Source: Terriglobia bacterium
GTDB taxonomy: Bacteria > Acidobacteriota > Terriglobia > Terriglobales > Acidobacteriaceae
DNA: 58,028 bases
Reading direction: 5' to 3'
Assembly (NCBI GenBank): GCA_020073645.1
Contig: JAIQET010000022.1
Span: 1-58,028 of the forward strand
Under the pieces are notes generated by a model that was given only the letters and a program-made list of their open reading frames with translations, made no database searches and was not told the origin of the DNA. Position numbers and translations under genes: made by a program. Position 1 is the first letter of the stretch, and each line of letters opens with the position of its first letter. Positions 35,195 through 44,966 of the stretch are shown here, one piece after another.

Positions 35195-38100
35195 ATGGGT
35201 GATGCGATGGAAGACCCCAAATCCCGGCCTGAAGCAGGGTCGCCAGGTTTGCGGGCACCTGTAAAGGGCGAAAGCTCTTCCAGCAACGTTCCGCCGTTTC
35301 CGGACGGGGCCACGATCGCGGACCCCGGCTCAAAGCCTCACGATCCTGAAGCCACCCTCGTCGACTCGGACGCAACCTCGGTTGACGTGCCCAAGTCCCC
35401 AGCTTCTCCCGGGCGCCGTTTATCCGACCTTTTGGTCAGTGCAGCCGTGTTGCACCCCGGCGATGTCCTGGGCGGACGCTACGAGATTCTGCAACTACTG
35501 GGCGAAGGCGGCATGGGAGCGGTCTACAAGGCGAAAGACCGGGAACTGGACCGCTTCGTTGGCTTGAAAGTGATTCGGCCGGAACTGGCTGCCAGTCCAG
35601 CCATTCTTGCCCGCTTCAAGCAAGAGCTTCGGCTGGCGCACCAAGTCACGCACCGGAATGTCATCCGCAGCTACGACTTGAGCGAGGCCGAGGGCGTCAA
35701 GTTCATCACCATGGAGTTCATCGATGGCGCGGACTTGCGCCACCTTCTCCTCGGGCGCGGCAAGTTCTCACCGGGAGAGGCGGTCGATGTCATGCGTCAG
35801 GTGTGCCTTGCCCTGGAGGCGGCGCACAGCGTGGGCGTAATCCACCGGGACCTGAAGCCACAGAACATCATGCAGGACAAACAAGGGCGCATCCTGGTGA
35901 TGGATTTTGGCCTGGCGCGTTCGGTCGAATTCGCAGGCATGACGCAGACTGGGGCGCTGGTGGGGACGATGGAGTACATGTCCCCGGAGCAGGCGTTGGG
36001 CCAGGACTTGGACCAGCGCTCTGACATTTTCACCCTGGGGCTGATTTTTTATGAGTTGCTGACGGGCAAAATGCCGTTCAAGGCAGACACTGCGGTGGCC
36101 AGCTTGATCAAGCGCAGCCAGGAGCGCGCTATACCAGCAGCCGAACTGGATTCCTCCATTCCCAAGGGCTTAAGCGACATCGTCAGCAAGTGTCTGGAGC
36201 GTGACCTCAGCCAGCGCTACCAAACGGCACAGGAGATCCTGGCCGATCTTGATGCCTGGCAGGGCAACCGGCCCATCTCTGCGTCCTGGCTCCGGCAAGC
36301 TATCCCGGAGGTTGCGACACCCAAGGCGGCAATACCGTGGAAGTGGATTGCCACGGGAGTGGTTGCGGTCGTGCTGGCGGTTGCCGGCTGGATGTTGCGC
36401 GGCAAATTCACGTCGGGTCCGGGAGCAAGAACGACGAAGCCGGCGGCGATTTCGTTGGCGATTCTTCCCTTCTCCAATGCTTCCGGGGACGCGAGTCTGG
36501 ATTGGCTCGGCTCCAGCCTGGCGGATATGCTGACCACCGACGTCGGCCGCTCCTCCAAGTTGCGGACCGTTTCGGCTGATCGCCTGCACCAAGTGATGAA
36601 AGATCTGCACATCACTCCGGACGGGCAGGCCGACCCCCGGAATCTCAAGCAGCTTTCCGAATTCACTAACTCCCAGATCCTGGTGATTGGCCAGTACACC
36701 AAGGCCGGGGATCACGTTCGCATCGAGGCCACACTTCGAGACCTGAAACAGGGACGCAGCCAGACGCTCCGGGAAGAGACCACTTCGGAGAAAGACCTGT
36801 TGCCGGCAGTAGATCGGTTGGCCCAACAGATCCGCCAGAACCTGTCACTTTCCGAGGACGTCATCAAGGAACTGCAGACCCAGGCATTCCGGCCGAGCTC
36901 CACTTCAATCGATGCTCTGCGGGATTACAACCAGGGTCTCGAGTTCGTGCGCCAGGGCAATAACCTGGAAGCCCAGAAGAAGTTTGAGTCCGCCACCCTG
37001 GCGGATCCGCAGTTTGCCCTCGCTTTTGCGCGGCTGGCCCAGACCTACGCCACTCTGGGCTATGACAACGAAGCGGAACGTTATTCCCGACAGGCGGTCG
37101 ACCTGGGCCAGCAACTCCCGGCCGCAGAACGCTATCTGATCGAAGCCAGTAACGCTCGCATCACCAGCGACAACCAGAAGGCGATCGCCGCCTACGAGAA
37201 TCTGGCCAAGGCTTCGCCAGAGGATCCTGACATTCAATTTGCGCTGGCTCAGACCTACGAGTCTGCCAGCGATTTTGATAAGGCCCGCGAGCATTACGCC
37301 AAGGTGCTCGAGCAGGATCCCAAGTACGTGGACGCCCTGCTGGCCAGCGGGCGGGTCGAGATCAAAGCTGGCAAGCCGGAAGCCGGCCTGAATTACCTCA
37401 ATCGCGCCTACGATCTCGCGGTTCAGTTGGACAACCAGGAAGCCAAAGCCGCGATTTTGCAGGCCAAAGGCGTTGCCTACCGCTTGATGGACCGGCCGCA
37501 GGATGCGCTCCGCAATTACCAGGACTCGATGGACATCAAGCGCGCGATCGGCGACCGGCGCGGCATTGCGGTCAGCTTGAACGAGATGGCCACCGCCCAG
37601 GTGATGCTCGGGCAGCCCGACGCGGCCGACAAGAGTTATAACGAGGCGCTCAAAATTCGCCGCGAAATCGGCGACAAACGCGGCGTCGGCGATACTCTGA
37701 TTGACCTCGCCAACCTCTACCAGGACCGGGGTAAGGTGGACCAGGCTCTGAACCTGTACAAGGAATCGTTGCAGATCCAGCGCGACCTCCAGGACGAGTC
37801 CAACCAGGCGCTGTGTCTGAATAACATCGGAACTGCCTACCTCTCCAAGGGCCAATACCAGGATGCCTTGACCTACTACCAGCAGGCGCTGGTGCTGCGA
37901 CAGAAACTGAACGTTCCGGACGACCTCGCCGATACTGTGCGCAATGTCGCCGTCGCCAACACGAAGCTGGGGCAGTACGACGAGGCCCTTGCGGATTACC
38001 TGAAAGCCCTTGATCTCTGGCGGAACAGCGGCGACCGGAGGGGGACCGCCATGAGCGCCTACGACATGGGCACGGTGTTTTCCTACCAGGGACGTTTCGG

Positions 38101-38827
38101 TGCGGCGCTGAATTCCCGCCAGGACGCGCTCAAAGGGTTCCGGGAAGCGAAGGACAGCAGCAACTGGATGGCATCCGCCTTGATCGGATATGGCGAAGCG
38201 CTCGCTCAGGTCGGCCGCGGTGACGAGGCGCAGCCAAGTTTCGACGAGGCTCTTGGCATCGCCCGGCAGTTGAACAACCCCAGCACCATGGCCCAGGTTT
38301 CCCACGCCGAGGGCGACGTGGCCTCCTACCGGGGTGATTTCAAAGCCGCCCGTCCCTTTTATGAACAGGCTCTGCAGTCCGCGTCCCAGGCAAAGGATGC
38401 CGAGCAAACCCTGCTGGCACGAAACGCCCTCGCCCGCAATGATCTCCAGCGCGGCAATGCGGCCGCAGCCGTTGCCAGCTTGCGCAGCCTGGCCGCACAG
38501 GCCGAGTCACAAGGGTTGAAGTACGAGTCGCTGCGCTGCCACCTCGACCTGGCGGAGGCCCTTATCCTCACCAAAGCGCTGCCCCAGGCAAGGACCGAAC
38601 TGGAGCGTACGCTGACCCAGACCGAGAAGCTTGGGCTGAAGTCTCTGCAGGCGCGGGCGGAATTCCTGATGGGAAACGACCTTCGACTCAGCGGGAACAA
38701 CTCCCTCGCCGCTGATCATTACCGCCGATCCCTGCAACTCCTGAACGACATCCAAAAAGAGGCGGGAGACAGCCGCATCATGAAGCGCGCTGACTTTGCC
38801 GCCATCGCCGGACAGGCTAAGCACTAG
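35195..38827 (+). CDS. Hanks-type Ser/Thr protein kinase with TolB-like domain and TPR array
   Basis: 1210 residues. Kinase domain at about 90-370 with the glycine loop 'LGEGGMGAVYKAKD', K125, catalytic D219 in 'HRDLKPQN' and D237 in 'DFGLARS', so it should be active. A single membrane helix (about 382-402) leads to an exterior TolB-N/FlgO-like domain ('LAILPFSNASGDASLDWLGSSLADMLTTD', 425-560) and then at least twelve tetratricopeptide repeats to residue 1190. The N-terminal 80 residues are polar, with acidic and Thr/Ser-rich stretches suitable for phosphorylation. This layout is common in acidobacteria; signal and targets unknown. Divergent from the CHASE2/FecR unit. Confidence 0.9.
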   Translation: MGDAMEDPKSRPEAGSPGLRAPVKGESSSSNVPPFPDGATIADPGSKPHDPEATLVDSDATSVDVPKSPASPGRRLSDLLVSAAVLHPGDVLGGRYEILQLLGEGGMGAVYKAKDRELDRFVGLKVIRPELAASPAILARFKQELRLAHQVTHRNVIRSYDLSEAEGVKFITMEFIDGADLRHLLLGRGKFSPGEAVDVMRQVCLALEAAHSVGVIHRDLKPQNIMQDKQGRILVMDFGLARSVEFAGMTQTGALVGTMEYMSPEQALGQDLDQRSDIFTLGLIFYELLTGKMPFKADTAVASLIKRSQERAIPAAELDSSIPKGLSDIVSKCLERDLSQRYQTAQEILADLDAWQGNRPISASWLRQAIPEVATPKAAIPWKWIATGVVAVVLAVAGWMLRGKFTSGPGARTTKPAAISLAILPFSNASGDASLDWLGSSLADMLTTDVGRSSKLRTVSADRLHQVMKDLHITPDGQADPRNLKQLSEFTNSQILVIGQYTKAGDHVRIEATLRDLKQGRSQTLREETTSEKDLLPAVDRLAQQIRQNLSLSEDVIKELQTQAFRPSSTSIDALRDYNQGLEFVRQGNNLEAQKKFESATLADPQFALAFARLAQTYATLGYDNEAERYSRQAVDLGQQLPAAERYLIEASNARITSDNQKAIAAYENLAKASPEDPDIQFALAQTYESASDFDKAREHYAKVLEQDPKYVDALLASGRVEIKAGKPEAGLNYLNRAYDLAVQLDNQEAKAAILQAKGVAYRLMDRPQDALRNYQDSMDIKRAIGDRRGIAVSLNEMATAQVMLGQPDAADKSYNEALKIRREIGDKRGVGDTLIDLANLYQDRGKVDQALNLYKESLQIQRDLQDESNQALCLNNIGTAYLSKGQYQDALTYYQQALVLRQKLNVPDDLADTVRNVAVANTKLGQYDEALADYLKALDLWRNSGDRRGTAMSAYDMGTVFSYQGRFGAALNSRQDALKGFREAKDSSNWMASALIGYGEALAQVGRGDEAQPSFDEALGIARQLNNPSTMAQVSHAEGDVASYRGDFKAARPFYEQALQSASQAKDAEQTLLARNALARNDLQRGNAAAAVASLRSLAAQAESQGLKYESLRCHLDLAEALILTKALPQARTELERTLTQTEKLGLKSLQARAEFLMGNDLRLSGNNSLAADHYRRSLQLLNDIQKEAGDSRIMKRADFAAIAGQAKH

Positions 38828-38891
38828 AGTTCTTCCATAAGGTGGATGCATTCCACCCAGGCATTCTTGAACCCTCTCTACAAAACAAGAA

Positions 38892-38913
38892 AGCCGGGCC
38901 CGCAGGCCCGGCT
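38892..38913 (-). terminator. Strong stem-loop between convergent kinase and lectin genes
   Basis: AGCCGGGCC (38892-38900), loop CGCA, GGCCCGGCT (38905-38913): a perfect 9-bp stem. On the minus strand it is followed by a T-rich run (TTCTTGTTTTG), so it terminates the lectin-like gene and may also stop transcription from the kinase. Confidence 0.75.
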
Positions 38914-38942
38914 GTACTCGTCAACGTCTACTTAGGCCTTTC

Positions 38943-41408
38943 TCAATGTCCTTTCTTGATCACGTTCACCGTCAGGCTGACCTGTTGCGGACTTCCTGGA
39001 GCGTTGTCCGTGATGTTCATGGTGGCGGTACGCGTTCCCAGATTATCGGCCCAGAGCACGACATAGACCTTGCAACTCTTGCCCGCCGACAGCGACGAGC
39101 CGCAGAAGTTCAGTAGGGTGTAGTCATCCCCGTCTGCCGTGCCATCGGTAACCGAAATCTTGCTGATTGAGAGCGTGCTTGTACCGGTGTTCGTTATGGT
39201 CACGGTCTTGGACAGCAAACTGAACTGGTAAACCGTGCCGAAGTTGATGCTGGTGGGTGAGACCGTCACGGTCGGCCCATTCACCGTTAGCGTGAAAGTC
39301 TGCATCGCATTGCTGCCCACACCGTTGCTGGCCGTGAACGTGACGATGAACGTCCCGGCTGCGCTGGGCGTACCGCCAAGGGTTCCCGTGCCGTTGTGAT
39401 TATCGGTAAAGGTGACCCCCGAGGGGAGTGCCCCAGCCTCTGACAGGCTGGGAATCGGGAAGCCGGTTGCTGTGACCGTGAAGCTACCCAGGGTTCCTGT
39501 CGAGAATGTGGTGCTGGTGGCGCTGGTGATCGCCGGGGCCTGGTTCACCGTCAGGGTAAAGTTCTGCATCGCGTCGGGATTCACGCCGTTATGGGCGGTA
39601 AGCGTGATGCCGTAAATCCCACCCGAACCGGCGACCGGTGTCCCGGACAGCGTAGCGGTTCCGTCTCCGTGGTTGACCAGGGACAGCCAGCCCGGCAGAG
39701 GGCCTCCCGTGATGCTCGCAGCCGGGAAGCCGGAGGTCATCACCGTGAAGCTCCCGAAGGTTCCAACCGTAAAGACGGCACTGTTTCCGCTAAGGAACTG
39801 CGGTGCCTGACCAATGGTGAAGTTCGAAGTCGCTGAGTTGGTATTCAGTACCGTGTCCGCCGTGTTCACAGTCAAGGTTGCGGGGCCGGTCCCGGTAAAG
39901 GTTACGGAATCGCCGCTGTTGACCGGCGTCGGAGGTACGCCCGGCCCGACCACGGTTCCTGTACAGCTCGTCGTCATCACCGCGGGCGCGGTCGGATCAG
40001 GCGTGCAGGTGAAGACCATCGGTACTGCACCCACCGGCCAGAAACTGTTATTGGGCGGCGAAGTAATTGCGATCGCCGGAGGCACGGTACACCCCTGCCC
40101 ATTCGGTCCCTCGACGAGAATAAAGTCGGAGAAACCCTTCGTGCTGCCGTGCGATCCAGGATCGTTGCGGGTCTGGGTGAAGTCTTTGATGATGTTGGTC
40201 CAATCGTTTGTATCGATTGGAGCCTTCAGCATGCAGGGCCCGGTGATTGTGTCCTGGGTATTGAAGTTATTAAAGAGATCATAGGGGAGATTGGTGCAGT
40301 CAGCACCGCCCGTACACGACACCTCAAACTCCACGCACAAACCGCCTGTGCCTTCGTAGATCGCGCATTGATCATTCTGGAAGGGAGTACCCGCCAAGCG
40401 CGGGGCGAAGTCTGACTGGCTGATTGGAATCGCCGTGACCGCGACGACGTCCGGGTTCGCATTCGTATACTGCAACTTGTGGTTGTAGCTGCCAAACACG
40501 TAATTCGTGGTTTGGGTACCGTCTCCTGTCGTCAAGGTTTGCATGATGGTAGTCGTGGTCGTCGCGGGGGTGAAGGTCCAGTTCAGAATGTCGTTGTTTT
40601 CCGTCAATGCCCCAGTTGCGCCGGTGAAGCCCACCCACGCAAAGCCCTCGTTCAGGTTCAACAAGCTGGACAGGTTCAAATTATTCACGGTGAGCACGGG
40701 CGAGCCGGCATTGTCCAGGAAGATACGCAATGTGTTCTGGTTCCCGTCATAGTCGATGATGGCGGTGTGGACAGCGCCGTCCGAAAGAAGAATGCCATTG
40801 AGCCCGATACTGTTAACAATTCCCAGATTCGCGGGAGCTTCGTTCGGGCAGATCGCGGTATGGTCTTGCGTGTTCGGATCGGTGCCGCAGCTCTGGACGG
40901 CAATGTGATTGGCATCAGGATCCCACGGGTTCTGGTAAGTATCGAATTCGATCGCCAGGCTGTTGGGAATTGCGACGCCGGTGTCACCAGGGTCAGGCAC
41001 ACCATAGCCGATAGCCCCGCCTGAGCCTCCCAGCGCCAGCGTTCCAAATCCATCGCCCATTGAATTTTGGATCACGAAGGCGATACCGTCCGCGGGATCA
41101 CCCGCGTGCGTCAGCTGGAACTGGAACACCGTCGTGAACCCGTTGGATACCGACTGTTGCTGTGGTAAATCCGGGGTCAGGATGGACCAGGCTGTGCCCG
41201 AAACGTGAGCCGTTCCATCCGGGGTCAAGCGCAACACCTGCTGACCACTCCCGTTAGTGGCTTGCGCGGCCGATCCATTCAAAGCGAGGCCAGTCACATC
41301 ACTAAAGTTAGAAAATGTGATTTGGCCAAACACTGGCATGGCCCCGAGCAGGAGGAGCAAGCAAGAAACTACCAGTACCAGGGACGCAAACCTCAATGTT
41401 GATTTCAT
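38943..41408 (-). CDS. Secreted L-type-lectin / Ig-like / choice-of-anchor-D protein
   Basis: 821 residues from ATG 41408 (GGAGAGAG upstream). A signal peptide ('FASLVLVVSCLLLLLGAMPVFGQ' region) precedes a legume-lectin-type domain ('DGIAFVIQN', 'LAIEFDTYQNPWDPDANHIAV' region with acidic/Asn residues typical of metal binding), an unassigned middle domain with several Cys, two or more putative Ig-like repeats ('SGTPVAGSGGIYGITLTAHNG'-type) and a final choice-of-anchor-D unit ('SINFGTVYQFSLLSKTV'). Predicted extracellular carbohydrate binding. An upstream frame to 41531 is non-homologous and was not used. No PEP-CTERM tail is present. Confidence 0.82.
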   Translation of the reverse strand: MKSTLRFASLVLVVSCLLLLLGAMPVFGQITFSNFSDVTGLALNGSAAQATNGSGQQVLRLTPDGTAHVSGTAWSILTPDLPQQQSVSNGFTTVFQFQLTHAGDPADGIAFVIQNSMGDGFGTLALGGSGGAIGYGVPDPGDTGVAIPNSLAIEFDTYQNPWDPDANHIAVQSCGTDPNTQDHTAICPNEAPANLGIVNSIGLNGILLSDGAVHTAIIDYDGNQNTLRIFLDNAGSPVLTVNNLNLSSLLNLNEGFAWVGFTGATGALTENNDILNWTFTPATTTTTIMQTLTTGDGTQTTNYVFGSYNHKLQYTNANPDVVAVTAIPISQSDFAPRLAGTPFQNDQCAIYEGTGGLCVEFEVSCTGGADCTNLPYDLFNNFNTQDTITGPCMLKAPIDTNDWTNIIKDFTQTRNDPGSHGSTKGFSDFILVEGPNGQGCTVPPAIAITSPPNNSFWPVGAVPMVFTCTPDPTAPAVMTTSCTGTVVGPGVPPTPVNSGDSVTFTGTGPATLTVNTADTVLNTNSATSNFTIGQAPQFLSGNSAVFTVGTFGSFTVMTSGFPAASITGGPLPGWLSLVNHGDGTATLSGTPVAGSGGIYGITLTAHNGVNPDAMQNFTLTVNQAPAITSATSTTFSTGTLGSFTVTATGFPIPSLSEAGALPSGVTFTDNHNGTGTLGGTPSAAGTFIVTFTASNGVGSNAMQTFTLTVNGPTVTVSPTSINFGTVYQFSLLSKTVTITNTGTSTLSISKISVTDGTADGDDYTLLNFCGSSLSAGKSCKVYVVLWADNLGTRTATMNITDNAPGSPQQVSLTVNVIKKGH

Positions 41409-41763
41409 AGTCTCTCTCCGAGAGCGTTCAGTTTTTCTACGCACGAAAGTTTCAGGCAAAATAGTTGCGGTAAGACTCAAGACGTCGCTCAGGTAGCAAG
41501 CCGCGATTGCCGGCGGCGGGAGGGCCACCAATACTAACTCCCGCTTTGGCGTTAGTCAATGGGCGGGGCCTGGCAATGCAACTTCTCTGCCCCGCCAAAC
41601 CCCTTGCTGGTCAGGCCTTTCGGCACTTCCCCCCATCGTTCTCAGCGGTTACAGACGGCCCCCCTTAGTGAAGGGTTCCCGCCGCTTGCCGTCGGCGAAT
41701 GCGCGTTTGCAGCGCATTTGTTGGGGTACGGCTAGCCCAAGGGGATTGGATTTCTCGGACTAC
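41409..41763. other. Intergenic region between lectin-like gene and TonB receptor
   Basis: 355 bases with no supported gene. Two inverted repeats occur: GGCGGGGC / GCCCCGCC (41562-41569 and 41589-41596, 19-nt loop) and AATGCGC / GCGCATT (41698-41704 and 41712-41718, 7-nt loop). Neither has a T-run, so their role (attenuator, mRNA end or protein site) is open. Confidence 0.4.
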
Positions 41764-44115
41764 CTAGAAACTAGTCTCCAGGCGCAGAGCATAGCTTCGC
41801 GGAGGCGCAATGGCGTTTCCGGAGAACAAGCCGGCGAAATCAATCAGGTTAAGGCGATTGTTAATGTTCTGAACGTCAGCTTGCAATCGCATGGTGAAGT
41901 CATCCTTCTTCCACACATATGCGCCGACTGAGGCGTCGAGTGAGAGCGACGGTCTTATTCTGCCTCGATCGAAGTTCACTCGATCAACAATGGCTTGGCC
42001 GAATGTGGCAACGGCATCCGTTTGGGTACCGGTAAACTCAAAGGGAAGACCACTGCCGTACTGCGCACCGAATGCCACCCAGGCTCTGGGTATCAACTGA
42101 TAACGGAACCGGGTTCGTACGGTATTACGCTGGTCCTGAGAGGCCCAAAAGCGACCGCTGATGTCGTGCAAGGCGTTGCCTGCACCGTCTCCAAGAAACA
42201 ATCCACCCGTGACGGGAAGATAGGCAGAGCCAACCATGTAGGAGTAACTCACGAAGCCGGAGAGATGCCGCCAGCGGGGTAGCTCCAGCTTCCCTTCGGC
42301 TCCGTAAATTCTTGCCTTGCGGAAGGCAATGGGAAAGCTGACCGCAGTGTCGAGGAGTTGGTCGTCGTCCGCGAAGTTATTCACGCTCCGATTGAAGTAG
42401 TTGACATCCAGGCTCAGCGTCTTGAAGAGCCCTTTGGTCATGCCCACCTCAAAATAGTTGCCTTGTGACGGCTCGACCGGCAACCGCAAGACTTGAGAGC
42501 TCAGCGATACGACAGCAGGCGAGCTCGACAGCAGGATGTTCTCAAAGTCCGGGGTCTGGAAAACCCTGTCGTACGATGCGTGGATCAGCAGATCCGCCGA
42601 GGGAACATACCGGGCAATCCCAATTCGCGGACTGACCGCGTTTTGGTTCACAAGCAGCTGGTAGTGATCCCAACGCAGACCCGCGCTTATGCTCCACTTG
42701 CCTAGATGTATCTGGTCCTGAAGGAAAGCCGACTGTTCGAGGTCAGCGCGGTTTCCTATAAACGGGACGCCACCGGGGAACGTGGGTGGAGTGCCGGGAT
42801 CGAACTGCGAAGGGTCCGTGATCTGATAGTTGAATCTCTCGTGAAGGAATATGGCGTCGGATTCAATCCCGGCTTTCCATTCTTGATTTCCACGGTGAAT
42901 CGAAATGGCTCCTTTGAAATACCCTTCTCGGAACCCATTGTTTTGGAAGAAAATGATTGGCGTTGAAGAGGGATTGGAGAATGAGCCTTCTGCAACGTCT
43001 CGAACCATGCCGCGAAAATCGCCCAGCACATTCGAGGAAAATATGTGCTGATAGGAGGCGATCCCCATCGTTTCGAAGTTATTCCGATCCTGCCTTTGTC
43101 CAGCGGCTTCTTGCAGCTGCTCGTTGGGGACGAGAAAACGGGAGAGTTCATGCCGCACGATCAGGCTCAGGCGGTCTCTTTCCGTGAGTTCCCTTTCGAA
43201 GTTCACGGCGAAGTCTCCGGTCGTCCCTGAGTTGGTGTAGTTTTGAACTACGGGAGGGTTCAAGTAATGGCTCGTCATGCTGCCGTTGACGGTCGCGCCG
43301 AGAGTGTTCTTTCCCCACCCGTATTGCAGGGCGCCAAGAGCGCCAGCCGTTTCGAAGCTGCCCCCGGACAAAACAAGCTGTCCGTGCACGCCGGATCGCG
43401 TATCGCGAACCGTGTTGACTTCAACCACTCCCCCCATTTTCCTTCCGTATTCAGCAGGGATGCCCGCAGTGTAGACACTCATGGATTGCACATCGGCGGC
43501 TTCGATCTCGGGACCGAATCCTGGAGAACGGTTATCCGTGAGTGGGATTCCGTCCAGCACGAACTGAGTTTGGTATTCCGAGCCGCGTGGATGCAGCACA
43601 GCGCTGCCCTCATAGAACCATCCAGGCTGAGAGTTGACCAAGTTCTGCAAAGAACGGCCGGGCAGCGAAGCGACTTGGGTCTCGATCGCGTCCGAACCAA
43701 TTCGATTGATCGTTCCGGTCCTTTGGGGGTCGATCAAAGTCTCGCTATTATCATGGACAGTGACCGAAGCGGGCGGTGCGGAAACAGCAAGAGCAAACCT
43801 GCGCTCAAAGGGAATGGCGGACCGGACTTCTACGCTGTCTGATCGTTCTGCAAATCCCTCACACCGAACTTGCAAGCGGTAGAGTCCGAAGGGAAGTCCT
43901 TTCACGGTGAGGTTGCCAGCTTCATCCGTGCTGAAGCTCTTGCGAAACTGGTTGGCCTCGCTCTCCAGATCGACCGTGCTCTTCAGGCCCAATCCGTCAG
44001 GATCGGTCACTTTCAGGCGCAGTTCCCCGGTATTAGTCTGCCCGAACAGGCTGATCGTGCATGACAGCACGAACACCCATACTCCAATCTTCCGCATACC
44101 TTTCTGTTGCATCAT
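41764..44115 (-). CDS. TonB-dependent receptor with carboxypeptidase-regulatory-like domain
   Basis: 783 residues: signal peptide ('GVWVFVLSCTISLFGQ'), an N-terminal beta-sandwich ('GELRLKVTDPDGLGLKSTV', residues about 28-110), a plug domain ('LPGRSLQNLVNSQPGW', 'FVLDGIPLTDN', 'AEYGRKMGGVVEVNT') and a barrel ending in terminal Phe ('YALRLETSF'). It is shorter than the first receptor and closer to classical nutrient receptors. It lies between the lectin-like gene and the PilZ gene on the same strand. Substrate unknown. Confidence 0.87.
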   Translation of the reverse strand: MMQQKGMRKIGVWVFVLSCTISLFGQTNTGELRLKVTDPDGLGLKSTVDLESEANQFRKSFSTDEAGNLTVKGLPFGLYRLQVRCEGFAERSDSVEVRSAIPFERRFALAVSAPPASVTVHDNSETLIDPQRTGTINRIGSDAIETQVASLPGRSLQNLVNSQPGWFYEGSAVLHPRGSEYQTQFVLDGIPLTDNRSPGFGPEIEAADVQSMSVYTAGIPAEYGRKMGGVVEVNTVRDTRSGVHGQLVLSGGSFETAGALGALQYGWGKNTLGATVNGSMTSHYLNPPVVQNYTNSGTTGDFAVNFERELTERDRLSLIVRHELSRFLVPNEQLQEAAGQRQDRNNFETMGIASYQHIFSSNVLGDFRGMVRDVAEGSFSNPSSTPIIFFQNNGFREGYFKGAISIHRGNQEWKAGIESDAIFLHERFNYQITDPSQFDPGTPPTFPGGVPFIGNRADLEQSAFLQDQIHLGKWSISAGLRWDHYQLLVNQNAVSPRIGIARYVPSADLLIHASYDRVFQTPDFENILLSSSPAVVSLSSQVLRLPVEPSQGNYFEVGMTKGLFKTLSLDVNYFNRSVNNFADDDQLLDTAVSFPIAFRKARIYGAEGKLELPRWRHLSGFVSYSYMVGSAYLPVTGGLFLGDGAGNALHDISGRFWASQDQRNTVRTRFRYQLIPRAWVAFGAQYGSGLPFEFTGTQTDAVATFGQAIVDRVNFDRGRIRPSLSLDASVGAYVWKKDDFTMRLQADVQNINNRLNLIDFAGLFSGNAIAPPRSYALRLETSF

Positions 44116-44282
44116 GCACCATACAAATACCGGCGCTCATGGCCGCCCGCGCTCGGCGTGCCGCGGCCGTGGCGGGTGTAACTCAAGCCGACCTTTATCA
44201 GTCTCCACTCCATGCCAAGCGGAGTGCGTGAGGCGTTCCAAGTGTTGGTTTTGCGCCGACCATTCGATGGCGCTTCCTGCCG

Positions 44283-44654
44283 TCAGTTGGCCGAATCCGC
44301 CAGATAGTCTTCCATCTGGGTTATTGGGTGAGTACACTCCACCGCAACGGCAAAACCTGCTCTGGGGTTGTGGGATTCCACCCGGACAACCTTCCCCTCC
44401 CCGAGGAACTTGATTGGGCGAACAATCGAGCCTCCATCGACGGTTAAGGTGAAGCTCACAGGCTGCGCCTTTGGGAGGGCAAAAGGCGACTCCAATAGCA
44501 GTCCGCCGATACTGACGTTCCAGCTTACCGTTTGTACCTCGCGAACCGCGTCCCCCGACGAGAACTCCACGAGGACCGCGCAACGGAGACAGAAGCGACG
44601 ATACTTGCGTCGCTGCGAGTCGGGTGAACGGGCAACATCATGGATTGTGCCCAT
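44283..44654 (-). CDS. PilZ-domain protein (candidate c-di-GMP receptor)
   Basis: 123 residues consisting of a single PilZ domain. The N-terminal 'RRKYRRF' supplies the RxxxR motif and 'NVSIGGLLLES' the [D/N]xSxxG motif, both needed for c-di-GMP binding. Single-domain PilZ proteins control motility, exopolysaccharide or adhesion through protein partners. It is upstream of the TonB receptor gene and divergent from a choice-of-anchor-D gene, and the exopolysaccharide cluster lies 2 kb away, which suits a surface-matrix role. Confidence 0.82.
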   Translation of the reverse strand: MGTIHDVARSPDSQRRKYRRFCLRCAVLVEFSSGDAVREVQTVSWNVSIGGLLLESPFALPKAQPVSFTLTVDGGSIVRPIKFLGEGKVVRVESHNPRAGFAVAVECTHPITQMEDYLADSAN

Positions 44655-44966
44655 AATTGTAGTTCCTCTTGGGCGTCAGGCTAGCCACACGCCCGGTTTC
44701 CCAAAGACAGGTTATTGTGGTCCCGCGACTCGCCGTATGTTACTGACAGGGAAAGGTTTATATTGTGCCCTGACATCGTTCCTAGCTCGGGCCGCGGGCT
44801 CCCGAACCGGCGCGAATGTACTTCTGGTGATTTCCCTATTCAGCGGATCGATTTAGGATGGCTCACCTTGTGACATGCAAGTTGCCGGAGGCACTCCGAA
44901 ACCCTGCAGTGGGTTCGCAGGAAGAGTTCCAGTTACCGAAGTCCGGGACCCTCCTTCGCGGGGGCC
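44655..44966. other. Divergent intergenic region between PilZ and choice-of-anchor-D genes
   Basis: 312 bases without a supported gene. It should contain both promoters; no clear sigma-70 boxes were found. I checked it for a c-di-GMP riboswitch because of the neighbouring PilZ gene and could not match the core. Confidence 0.35.

Noticed and set aside
36905..38407. 500-residue minus-strand ORF inside the TPR kinase gene
   Set aside because: It mirrors the codon pattern of the TPR array on the opposite strand; no known domain, no ribosome binding site.
41409..41531. N-terminal extension of the lectin-like gene
   Set aside because: It would put 41 polar residues before a clear signal peptide; ATG 41408 has a good ribosome binding site.
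44870..44966. Possible c-di-GMP (GEMM) riboswitch upstream of the choice-of-anchor-D gene
   Set aside because: A few short similarities (for example GTTACCGA) but the conserved core and the paired helices cannot be drawn.
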